Assembly: GCA_963823245.1 (NCBI GenBank)
Contig: CAWGKQ010000004.1
Span: 186,001 to 250,000, forward strand
Direction: 5' to 3'
Length of the DNA stretch: 64,000 bases
DNA from: JAWVFM01 sp963823245
GTDB taxonomy: Bacteria > Actinomycetota > Thermoleophilia > Solirubrobacterales > 70-9
The notes below the pieces were generated by a model. It was not told where the DNA came from. It saw nothing but the letters and a program-made list of their open reading frames with translations, and searched no databases. How positions within the stretch are numbered: position 1 is the stretch's first letter; each line of letters starts with the position of its first letter. Shown here in pieces: positions 51,760-59,786 of this stretch. The position numbers and the translations under genes were made by a program.

Positions 51760-52386
51760 GTGACCGATTTCTGGAACCGGCTCGACGAGGTCCGCACCGC
51801 GAACGATGTGCTGGACCACCCCTTCTACGCTCGCTGGACCAACGGTGAGCTCAGCCGCGACGAGCTGGCGACCTACGCCGGCGAGTACCGGCACGCCGTC
51901 GTCGCGATCGCCGACGCCGCGGAGCGCGCGGCGGACGCCGCCGACGGCCCGGAGGGCGCCGAGCTCCGCAGCCACGCCGCCGAGGAGCGCGCGCACGTGG
52001 AGCTCTGGGATCGCTTTGCGGCCGCGGTCGACGCCGACCTCGACTGCGAACCCGCCCCCCAGACGGCCGAGTGCGCCGAGACGTGGGCCGGCGGCGAGGA
52101 CCTGCTCGACCATCTCGTCGCCCTCTACGCGATCGAGGCGGCGCAGCCGGTGATCTCCGAAGTGAAGCGCGACGGCCTCGTCCGCTTCTACGGCGTCGAG
52201 GCGGGGGAGGCGACCTCCTACTTCGACGTTCACGCCGAGCTCGACCACCGGCACGCCGCCGAGGGACGCGAGCTCATCGAGGCGCGCCTGGAGGGTGCCG
52301 ATCATGACGCGCTGATCGAGCGGGCTCGCGAAGCCCTCGTCGCCAATTGGCGGCTGCTCGACGGCGTCGAGCGCCTGAGCGCCTAA
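51760..52386 (+). CDS. CADD-like haem-oxygenase-fold di-iron protein
   Basis: A 208-residue protein of the TenA/PqqC/CADD superfamily, cytoplasmic. GTG at 51760 has GGAG upstream. Aligned by eye with chlamydial CADD, a self-sacrificing pABA synthase, it keeps Tyr23 in DHPFYARWTNGELSRDEL, Glu126 and Lys136 in YAIEAAQPVISEVKRDGL, and His158, Asp162 and His165 in YFDVHAELDHRHAAEGRE. These correspond to the residues I remember as Tyr27, Glu142, Lys152, His174, Asp178 and His182. The Glu-x6-His helix (EERAHVELW) is three residues shorter. It lies between the ligase and polymerase genes and is probably co-transcribed with the ligase. Confidence 0.75.
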   Translation: MTDFWNRLDEVRTANDVLDHPFYARWTNGELSRDELATYAGEYRHAVVAIADAAERAADAADGPEGAELRSHAAEERAHVELWDRFAAAVDADLDCEPAPQTAECAETWAGGEDLLDHLVALYAIEAAQPVISEVKRDGLVRFYGVEAGEATSYFDVHAELDHRHAAEGRELIEARLEGADHDALIERAREALVANWRLLDGVERLSA

Positions 52387-53447
52387 GTCCTCTTCGCCCT
52401 GCTGGGCTGGACGCGCTTCGGCTCGCCCGGCATCTTCGGATAGTCCGGCGGGTACGGCATGTCACCGTCGCCCCGGGCCTCGTCCCGACCGTACATCTCG
52501 AGCAGCGGCTCCAGCGAGTGATGGGTGTCGTCGATGCCTGCGAACCGGTCGCCCACGTCGGCGAACCGGCCCGGCATCGACTGGACGTTGAGCTCGTCGG
52601 GCTCGACTTCGCCCAGCTCGTCCCAATCGAGCGGCGCGGAGACCGGCGCCCCCGGCCTGGGCCGAACGCTGTACGGCGAGGCGATCGTGCGATCGCGAGC
52701 GTTCTGGTTGTAGTCGACGAATACGCGCTCGCCGCGCTCCTCCTTCCACCACTTCGTCGTTACCCGGCCGGGCATCTGCCGCTCGAGCTCCCGGCCGAAT
52801 GCGATCGCCGCGTGCCTGACGTCGGTGAACGTCCAGCGCGGCTCGATTCGTACGTAGATGTGAATGCCGCGGCCGCCGGATGTCTTCGGATAGCCGGTCA
52901 GACCGAGTCCGTCCAACAAGGATCTTGCCTCGCCGGCGACCTCAACCGCGGCGGCGAAGTCGGTGCCCGGCTGGGGGTCCAGGTCGATCCGCAGCTCATC
53001 GGGATGATCAACGTCGGCCCGCCGCACCGGCCATGGATGAAAAGTGAGCGTCCCCATGTGCGCGCACCAGGCGACGACCGCAAGCTCGGTGGGGCAAACC
53101 TCGTCGGCATGGCGCCCGGAGGGAAACTCGATCCGAGCGGTCTCAACATATTCAGGCGCTCCGTTCGGTATGCGCTTCTGGTAGAAGGCATCGCCCTTGT
53201 GGCCATCACGGGTCGAAATCGTCATGCCTTCGTGCACCCCCTTCGGCCACCTCTCGAGGGTCGTCGGTCGCTCGCGGAGGGCCCGCATGATCCCGTCGCC
53301 GACGGCCACGTAGTACTCCGCGATCTGTAGCTTCGTGACCGCGGCGGTGCGCTCGGACGCGGGGAAGATGACCCGGTCGGGGCTCGAGATGCGCACCTCT
53401 CTCCCGGCCACCTCGAGGATTGTCTCTTGCTTGGCCACGGTTGCCAT
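52383..53447 (-). CDS. LigD-type polymerase (primase-polymerase) domain protein
   Basis: A stand-alone LigD polymerase domain of 354 residues that fills or extends ends in NHEJ. It opens EVAGREVRISSPDRVIFP, then TKLQIAEYYVAVGDGIMRAL, RPTTLERWPKGVHEGMTIST and FYQKRIPNG. Catalytic Asp residues are in DELRIDLDPQPGTDFAAAVE, and the nucleotide site is PKTSGGRGIHIYVRIEPRW. FVDYNQNARDRTIASPYSVR completes the set. ATG at 53447. No ligase or nuclease domain is attached. It converges on the CADD-like gene with 4-nt overlap. Confidence 0.92.
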   Translation of the reverse strand: MATVAKQETILEVAGREVRISSPDRVIFPASERTAAVTKLQIAEYYVAVGDGIMRALRERPTTLERWPKGVHEGMTISTRDGHKGDAFYQKRIPNGAPEYVETARIEFPSGRHADEVCPTELAVVAWCAHMGTLTFHPWPVRRADVDHPDELRIDLDPQPGTDFAAAVEVAGEARSLLDGLGLTGYPKTSGGRGIHIYVRIEPRWTFTDVRHAAIAFGRELERQMPGRVTTKWWKEERGERVFVDYNQNARDRTIASPYSVRPRPGAPVSAPLDWDELGEVEPDELNVQSMPGRFADVGDRFAGIDDTHHSLEPLLEMYGRDEARGDGDMPYPPDYPKMPGEPKRVQPSRAKRT

Positions 53448-53460
53448 GTTGCCAAGCGAA

Positions 53461-53466
53461 TAGCCT
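53461..53466 (+). promoter_or_regulatory. -10 box of a leaderless gene
   Basis: TAGCCT ends 6 nt before GTG 53473, in the 25-bp gap between divergent genes. Confidence 0.5.
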
Positions 53467-53472
53467 CCGGCT

Positions 53473-54363
53473 GTGGACGGCCTCAGCACGATGACCTACG
53501 AGGCCGACGGCCGGGTCGCCCGCATCACCCTCGACCGCCCCGAGCGCGGCAACGGCATCACGATGCAGACGGCGCCGGAGCTGACCGCGTGCGTCGAGCG
53601 GGCGAACCTCGACCCCGAGGTGCACGTCATCGCCCTCGCCGGCAACGGCAAGGGCTTCTGCGGCGGCTACGACCTGGTCGCGTCCGCGGAGGGGATGAGC
53701 GAGGGATTCGGCCAAGGCGAACGGCCGGCCGGCTCGCCGCTCGAGCCGGCGGTGCTCGCTGCGAACCACGACCCCTCACGGGTCTGGGACCCGGTCACCG
53801 ACTTCCAGATGATGTGGCGGAACGTGCGCGGCTTCATGAGCCTCTTCCACTCCGAGAAGCCGGTGCTCTGCAAGGTGCACGGCTTCTGCGTCGCCGGCGG
53901 CACGGACATGGCGCTGTGCTCCGATCTCCTCGTCATCGAGGACGAGGCCAAGATCGGCTACCCGCCGGCGCGCGTATGGGGGGTGCCGACGACGGCGCTG
54001 TGGGCCGCGCGGATCGGGTCGATGCGGGCCAAGCGCCTGCTCCTGACGGGCGACACGCTCACCGGCGCCGAGGCCGCCGAGTGGGGCCTCGCGACCGAGG
54101 CCGCGCCGGCGTCCGAGCTCGACGGGCGCTTCGAGGCGCTCGTCGAGCGGGTCGGGCGCCTGCCCATCAACCAGCTCGTGATGCACAAGCTGCTCGTCAA
54201 CCAGGCGCTCTATGCGCAGGGGCTCCAGGCAACCCAGGTGCTCGGCACCTTCTTCGACGGCATCGCCCGCCACACGCCGGAGGGCCACGGGTTCGCCCGC
54301 CGCGCCGCCGAGGCCGGATGGCGCGAGGCGGTTCGGGAGCGGGACGAGCCCTTCAGCGACTGA
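53473..54363 (+). CDS. Enoyl-CoA hydratase/isomerase family protein
   Basis: A crotonase of 296 residues. GTG at 53473. The fold is shown by DGRVARITLDRPERGNGITM, HVIALAGNGKGFCGGYDLVA (oxyanion hole), PVLCKVHGFCVAGGTDMALC (second oxyanion strand and glycine), ARVWGVPTTALWAARIGSMR and ALLLTGDTL-type segment (RLLLTGDTLTGAEAAEWGLA). The two catalytic Glu of classical hydratases are not clearly both present, so the reaction could be another crotonase type. It is followed by a methyltransferase on the same strand. Confidence 0.9.
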   Translation: MDGLSTMTYEADGRVARITLDRPERGNGITMQTAPELTACVERANLDPEVHVIALAGNGKGFCGGYDLVASAEGMSEGFGQGERPAGSPLEPAVLAANHDPSRVWDPVTDFQMMWRNVRGFMSLFHSEKPVLCKVHGFCVAGGTDMALCSDLLVIEDEAKIGYPPARVWGVPTTALWAARIGSMRAKRLLLTGDTLTGAEAAEWGLATEAAPASELDGRFEALVERVGRLPINQLVMHKLLVNQALYAQGLQATQVLGTFFDGIARHTPEGHGFARRAAEAGWREAVRERDEPFSD

Positions 54364-54411
54364 CCGGCGCAGCCGGCGTACGATCGCCCGAACCGACGAG
54401 AGGTGACCGAG

Positions 54412-55260
54412 ATGGTGGATGCCGGCGAGTTCAGGGACGCGCAGCGCGAGCAGTGGAATGTTGCGGCCGACGGTTGGATCAAATGGTCGGAGCCGGTGGA
54501 GCGCGCCGTCCATGTCGTCAGCGAGCGCCTGGTCGAGATGGCGGGTGTGGAGCCCGGCTCCCGAGTCCTCGACGTCGCCTGCGGCTACGGCGAGCCTGCC
54601 CTGACCGCGGCGAAGGCGGCCGGGCCGGACGGCGCCGTCGTCGCGACGGACATCTCGGCGCAGATGATCGCGCACGCTCGCGAGCGGGCGGCTGAGGCCC
54701 GCGTCGAGAACCTCGAGTTCGAGGAGGCCCCGGCGGAATCCCTCGATTTCCCGCACGAGAGCTTCGACGCGGCGGTCTCGCGCTGGGGGATCATCTTCGA
54801 GCCCGATGGGGAGGGCGTCGCTGCCAAGGTGCGCGGGTTCCTGAAGCCGGACTGCCGCTTCGCGATCAGCGCCTGGGGCGAGCCGGACCAGGTCCCGTTC
54901 CTCGCGATCCCGATGCGGACCGTGATGCAGCGGCTCGACGTCCCGCCTCCGCCGCCCGGGACGCCGGGGCCGCTCTCGCGCCCGACCCCCGACGCCCTCG
55001 GGGCTCTCCTCGAGGGCGGCGGGTTCTCGGACGTCGAGGTCGACGATCTGACCGTCACGTTCGAGTGGGAGTCGGCCGAGGGCTTCACGACCTACGTCCG
55101 GGAGATCGCGCCGCCGATCAGAGCCCTGATGGCCGGTCACCCGCCGGATGTTCAGGAGGAGACGTGGGCGGCGATCACCGAGGCCGCACGGGAGGCGGCG
55201 GGCGGAGAAGGGCCCGTTCGCTTCACGAACCTCGTCCTCCTCGCCGCCGGGCGGGCCTGA
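54412..55260 (+). CDS. SAM-dependent methyltransferase
   Basis: A class I methyltransferase of 282 residues. Motif I is SRVLDVACGYGEPALTAAKA, motif II is GAVVATDISAQMIAHARERA, then NLEFEEAPAESLDFPHESFD and AAVSRWGIIFEPDGEGVAAK. ATG at 54412 is used because AGAGGTGA lies about 5 nt before it; TACGAT at 54379 is the likely -10. C-terminal segments (VDDLTVTFEWESAEGFTTYV) are similar to UbiE/SAM-binding proteins near lipid genes. Substrate unknown. Confidence 0.88.
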   Translation: MVDAGEFRDAQREQWNVAADGWIKWSEPVERAVHVVSERLVEMAGVEPGSRVLDVACGYGEPALTAAKAAGPDGAVVATDISAQMIAHARERAAEARVENLEFEEAPAESLDFPHESFDAAVSRWGIIFEPDGEGVAAKVRGFLKPDCRFAISAWGEPDQVPFLAIPMRTVMQRLDVPPPPPGTPGPLSRPTPDALGALLEGGGFSDVEVDDLTVTFEWESAEGFTTYVREIAPPIRALMAGHPPDVQEETWAAITEAAREAAGGEGPVRFTNLVLLAAGRA

Positions 55261-55278
55261 GTAGTCTCCGCCGCCGCG

Positions 55279-55719
55279 ATGGCGGCCGAGTCCCTCAATC
55301 CGGAGTACACGCTCGACGTCCTCAAGGAACGCCTTGCGGCGGCGGGCAAGACGTTCCCCACCGATCTCGGCATCGAGCCGCTGGAGTTCGGCGACGAGGT
55401 TTGCCGAGGGCGGGTCATCGTCGACGAGCGCCACCTCCATCCCGGCAAGCTCGTCCACGGGGGCGTCTGGGTCGGGCTCGGCGACACGGTCGCGGCCTGG
55501 CAGACCTTCCGCCACCTACCGACGGGACACGACTTCACGACGATCGAGCTGAAGCTGAACGCGCTCGCGCCCGGCCGCCCCGGCGACGAGCTCACGGCAA
55601 CCGCCCGCCACCTCCACGCCGGCCGCTCGACGCACGTGCTCGCGGTCGACATCGAGCGCGGTGACCGCCGCCTCGCCGCCCACCTCATAGTCACCCAATT
55701 CATCATCCCCCCACGCTGA
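55279..55719 (+). CDS. PaaI-type hotdog thioesterase
   Basis: A hotdog-fold acyl-CoA thioesterase of 146 residues. The active site is HLHPGKLVHGGVWVGLGDTV, with the HGG motif, followed by FTTIELKLNALAPGRPGDEL and TATARHLHAGRSTHVLAVDI. This is the PaaI/DUF4442-like arrangement. ATG at 55279 lies 11 nt after TAGTCT. It converges on pyruvate kinase, and the pyruvate-kinase frame as given runs on antisense through most of this gene. Cytoplasmic tetramer expected. Confidence 0.9.
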   Translation: MAAESLNPEYTLDVLKERLAAAGKTFPTDLGIEPLEFGDEVCRGRVIVDERHLHPGKLVHGGVWVGLGDTVAAWQTFRHLPTGHDFTTIELKLNALAPGRPGDELTATARHLHAGRSTHVLAVDIERGDRRLAAHLIVTQFIIPPR

Positions 55720-57195
55720 CGGGGATCGCGGCGGCCCGACCACCGTCAGGGAACCCGAGTGGACCTCGAAGAGGTTCGTCCCGAGCTCTTGCTCGGGAAG
55801 GCCGGCCGTGATGCCGATCAGGTCGCCGGACTGCGCGGCGCCGGCGTCGCGCGCGAGGCGGGCGCAGTTGTCGAGCAGCGCGCGCAGGCTGGTCCAGTCC
55901 TCGGCGATCACGCACTGCACGCCGAAGAGCAGGTTCATCCGCCGCACCGTCGAGATCCGCGGCGTCACGGCGAGCACGGGGACCTGGGGGCGGTGCGCGG
56001 AGACCAGCCGGGCGGTCCGGCCCGAGCGCGTCGGCACGACCAGGGCTGAAAGGCCGAGCGTGTAGGTCGAGCCCACCGCGGCTCGCGCCACCGAGCTCGA
56101 GACGTCGGACTCGTCGCCGGCGACGCGGCTGAAGACCCAGTCGCCGTAGGGCAGGTCGGGCTCGACCTCGCGCGCGATCCGGTCCATCACCCGCACGGCC
56201 TCCACCGGGTACTCGCCGATCGCCGTCTCCTCGGAGAGCATCACAGCGTCGGTGCCCTGCCAGATGGCGTTGGCGACGTCGGAGACCTCGGCTCGGGTGG
56301 GGCGCGGGGAGGAGACCATCGAGGCGAGCATCTGCGTGGCGGTGATCGACGGCTTCGAGCGCTCGCCGGCGAGAGCGAGAAGCCGCTTCTGCAGCACCGG
56401 CACCGCGGCGAGCGGCAGCTCGATCCCGAGGTCGCCGCGGGCCACCATGATCCCGGAGAGGGCGGCGGCGATGATCGCCTCCGCGTTCTCCGCCGCCTGC
56501 GGCTTCTCGATCTTCGCGATCACGGGAATGTCGGAGCGGCTCACGCGCAGCCGGCGCTCGACGGGCATGAGGTCCTCGGCGCGACGGACGAACGAAACGG
56601 CGAGCAGATCGATTCCGTGCTCGACGGCGAAGTCCACCCAGGCCAGGTCGGCCTGCCCCACGGAGGGGAGCGGGACGTCCGTGCCCGGCAGGTTGAGGCC
56701 CTGGTGCGAGCCGACGCGGCCGCCCACCTCGACCTCGCAATGAGCCTCGCGGCCGCCGCTCTCGAGGACGCGGAGCCGGATGCGCCCGTCGGCGAGGAAC
56801 ACCTCGTTGCCCTCGCGGACCGCGCCCGGCAGCCCTTCCCAAGTGACCGGGAGGCAGGCGGGGTCGCCCTCGCCGTCGACCTTGATGTTCACCCGGTCGC
56901 CCTCGGCGAGGTCGGTGTAGCCGCCTGGCAGCTCGCCGAGCCTGAGCTTCGGGCCGGGCAGGTCGCCGAGCAGGCCGATCTCCTTGCCCGCGCGCTTCGC
57001 CGCCTCTCGGGCCATGGAGACGTTCTCCGTGTGGTCCGCCGGGCTGCCGTGGGAGAAGTTGAGCCGGAAGACGTCGGCCCCGGCGCGGATGAGCTCCTCC
57101 ATCGTCTCGGTCGAGCGGCTCGCGGGGCCGATCGTCGCCACGATCTTCGTGCGGCGACGCTCGCCGAGCGCGGCGTGGACGCCGGTGATCGTCAT
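55703..57195 (-). CDS. pyk: Pyruvate kinase
   Basis: Converts phosphoenolpyruvate and ADP to pyruvate and ATP. It opens GERRRTKIVATIGPASRSTE, then GADVFRLNFSHGSPADHTEN, LGDLPGPKLRLGEL, VAVSFVRRAEDLMPVER-type (LLAVSFVRRAEDLMPVERRL), IPVIAKIEKPQAAENAEAI, IMVARGDLGIELPLAAVPVL, SKPSITATQMLASMVSSPRP and DAVMLSEETAIGEYPVEAVR. The family's sequence finishes around SGSLTVVG at about 55740. In the frame as given there is no stop until 55516, but a small shift would end it at TGA 55703. ATG at 57195 overlaps the P-type ATPase stop (ATGA). Confidence 0.95.
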
Positions 57196-59687
57196 TGTCC
57201 CGGCGCCTCGGCCTGCACGGCGCGCGTCTCGGAGGTCTGCGGCTTGTGGGTGGGAGCCGGGATGTCGTCGTCCTCCGCCGGCGGTGGGGCGTCCGGGGCC
57301 TCGAGCCGCTGGATGTACGGGATGCGCCAGGCGACCGCGGCGATGAGAAGGCCGATCGCGACGCACAGGAGCGCGAGGAACCACTCGGCCGCCGAGAGGA
57401 TCTCGAGCTCGAAGAAGTTGCGGACCGGCGTCGCAGCGAGGCCGAGCGCGTAGAGGGCCCCGAGGCCGGCGACGAGCGCGAGCATGTAGCTCTGGATCGT
57501 GATGTGCTCGCGGCCGGGGCCGCGCTCGAGCAGGAGGATGAAGCAGAGGCCCAGGACGATCAGCGTCGTCGTCGCGGCGGTGCGGCCGTCGGCGATCGTG
57601 CCGCCGAAGATGGTGTCGACGAAGAAGAACGAGAGCAGGGAGGCCACCCCGCAGGCGACGCCGGCCGGGACCGCGAAGGCGGCGAGCGAACGCAGCAGAT
57701 GCCCGCGGTAGAGCGGCCCCTCGCTCGGTGCGAGGGCGAGGACGAATGACGGGATCCCGATCGTGAGCGTCGCGGCCACGGTCAGGTGCCGGGGCAGGAA
57801 GGGAAAGGCGAACCCGGTGAGCGCGGCGAACAGGATCAGGACGGCCGCGTAGACGCTCTTGGTCAGGTAGAGGCGCCCGAGGCGGTGGATGTTGCGGGCG
57901 ATCCGCCGGCCCTCGGCGACCGCTCGGGGCAGCATCGCGAACTGGTCGGAGAGCAGGACGATGTCGGCGACGCCCTTCGTCACCTGGCTGCCCGAGCCCA
58001 TCGCCACTGCGAGGCGCGCCCGCTTCAGCGCCGGCACGTCGTTGACCCCGTCGCCGATCATGGCCGTGAAGCGCCCGCTCTCGGCCAGGGCCCCGACCAG
58101 CGCCTGCTTCTGCTCTGGGGTGATACGACAGAAGACCGTGTTCTTGGCCGCGGCGGCGGCGAGGCCGGACTTGTCCTGAGGGAGGTCGGGACCCTCGATG
58201 ACACCAGCATCGCCAGGGACGCCCACCGACCGCGCCACGGCGGTGACGGTCTCGCGCGCGTCGCCCGAGATCAACTTCAGGTCCACCTGCTGCTCGCGCA
58301 TGAACTCGACCGTGTCGACGGCGTCGGAGCGGAGCCGCTCCTCCAGCACGACCAGCGCGCGGGCCTCCAGCTTCGGCGGCGGCTGGTGGGCGGGGTCGTC
58401 CGGCAGGCGGCCGGCCGCCTCGCCGAACGCCACCACGCGCCGCCCCGCGCTCGTGTGCTCGGCGAGTGCCTTCTCGAGCGGAGGCGGCAGCGCCAGTGCG
58501 CCCGCCCGCTTCAGCACGTCGGGAGCTCCGAGCACGTATGAGCGGGCCGCCCCGTCGCCATCGAGGGTCGCGCCGCTCCACTTCCAGGCCGAGGAGAAGG
58601 GCACCTCGGCAACGACCGGCCGCGGCGATGCCGGGAACCGCTCGGCGATCACCTGCAGGGTGCGGTTGCGCTCCCCGGCGGAGTGCGCGAAGCGACCGAG
58701 AGCCTCCTGAGCCGGGCCGGGCCGCTCGGGATCCGCGACCTCCACGGCGACGAGCGAGAGGGTGCCGTCGGTGAGCGTCCCGGTCTTGTCGACGCAGATC
58801 GTGTCGACCGCGGCGAGCGCCTCGGTGGCGCTCAGCTGCTGCACGAGCGTCCGCATCCGCGCCAGGCGCACCGCGGCGACCGCGAGCGTCACCGACATCA
58901 GGAGCACGAGCCCCTCGGGGACCATCGTCACGAGGCCCGCCGCCGCGGTCTGGGCGGCGTCGGTGAGGCCGACGCTTCGGATCGACAGCGCGAGCAGGAG
59001 GATGATCCCGAGCGGGGCCATCACGATCGTCGTCGCCAAGAGGACGCGGTTGACCTCCTCCTGGAGGGGCGACATCGGGTGGCGGAAGGCGCGGGCCTCG
59101 CCGGCGACGCGGCCGGCGTAGCTCTTCTCCCGAACGGCGTCGACCTCGTAGTGGCCGGATCCCGCCAGGCAGAAGGAGCCGGAGAGCGCCCGGTCGCCGC
59201 GACGCTTGCGAACCCCGTCGGCCTCACCGGTGAGGATCGACTCGTCCATCGTGAGGCCGCGCGCCGCGATGACCTCGCCGTCGGCCACGAGCTGGTCGCC
59301 CGGCTCGACGCGGACGATGTCGCCGGGCACCACCTCCTCGGCGCGAAGCTCGGTGAGCTTCCCGTCGCGGATCACCTTCGCCCGCGGCGCGACGAGCAGG
59401 GCCAGCTCATCCAGTGTCTCCTTCGCGCGCAGCTCCGAGCGGACGCCGATCGCGGTGTTGACGACGGCGATGAGGCCGAAGATCGCGTCGGCGAACAGGC
59501 CGAGCCCCACGAGGAGGATGAAGAACGCCCCGAGAATCGCGTTGAAGAGCGTGAAGACGTTCGCCGCGACGATGCTCGAAACCGATCGCGAGCTCGAGGG
59601 CTCGACCGGGCCGAGTCGCGCCAGGCGCTGGTGCGCCTCGGGCGTGGTGAGGCCCTCTAGGCGCACATCGGCCACGCGGTCATTCAT
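57192..59687 (-). CDS. P-type ATPase, CtpE-like (calcium-type)
   Basis: An 831-residue P-type ATPase. Phosphorylation motif DTICVDKTGTLTDGTLSLVA, actuator loop ARGLTMDESILTGEADGVRK, M4 motif LVTMVPEGLVLLMSVTLAVA, hinge RFTAMIGDGVNDVPALKRAR. The PEGL sequence in M4 and the lack of N-terminal metal-binding domains match Mycobacterium CtpE, a calcium-uptake pump, rather than copper or potassium types. About ten spans. ATG at 59687. It overlaps pyk by 4 nt, so pump and glycolytic enzyme share a transcript. Confidence 0.88.
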   Translation of the reverse strand: MNDRVADVRLEGLTTPEAHQRLARLGPVEPSSSRSVSSIVAANVFTLFNAILGAFFILLVGLGLFADAIFGLIAVVNTAIGVRSELRAKETLDELALLVAPRAKVIRDGKLTELRAEEVVPGDIVRVEPGDQLVADGEVIAARGLTMDESILTGEADGVRKRRGDRALSGSFCLAGSGHYEVDAVREKSYAGRVAGEARAFRHPMSPLQEEVNRVLLATTIVMAPLGIILLLALSIRSVGLTDAAQTAAAGLVTMVPEGLVLLMSVTLAVAAVRLARMRTLVQQLSATEALAAVDTICVDKTGTLTDGTLSLVAVEVADPERPGPAQEALGRFAHSAGERNRTLQVIAERFPASPRPVVAEVPFSSAWKWSGATLDGDGAARSYVLGAPDVLKRAGALALPPPLEKALAEHTSAGRRVVAFGEAAGRLPDDPAHQPPPKLEARALVVLEERLRSDAVDTVEFMREQQVDLKLISGDARETVTAVARSVGVPGDAGVIEGPDLPQDKSGLAAAAAKNTVFCRITPEQKQALVGALAESGRFTAMIGDGVNDVPALKRARLAVAMGSGSQVTKGVADIVLLSDQFAMLPRAVAEGRRIARNIHRLGRLYLTKSVYAAVLILFAALTGFAFPFLPRHLTVAATLTIGIPSFVLALAPSEGPLYRGHLLRSLAAFAVPAGVACGVASLLSFFFVDTIFGGTIADGRTAATTTLIVLGLCFILLLERGPGREHITIQSYMLALVAGLGALYALGLAATPVRNFFELEILSAAEWFLALLCVAIGLLIAAVAWRIPYIQRLEAPDAPPPAEDDDIPAPTHKPQTSETRAVQAEAPGQ

Positions 59688-59731
59688 AGCGGAGCATTGT
59701 CGCGGTAGATTCCGCAATGTTTTGCTGGTGA

Positions 59732-59777
59732 GGGGCTCTAGCCCCGAAAGAGGCAGGTAAGGGCGCCGCAGGCGCCC
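59732..59777. repeat. Two tandem hairpins between divergent genes
   Basis: GGGGCT-CT-AGCCCC (59732-59745) and GGGCGCC-GCA-GGCGCCC (59761-59777) stand side by side in the 99-bp gap between the divergent ATPase and ABC genes. They may be operators or leader hairpins; neither gene ends here, so terminators are unlikely. Confidence 0.5.
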
Positions 59778-59786
59778 GCAAGTGGC

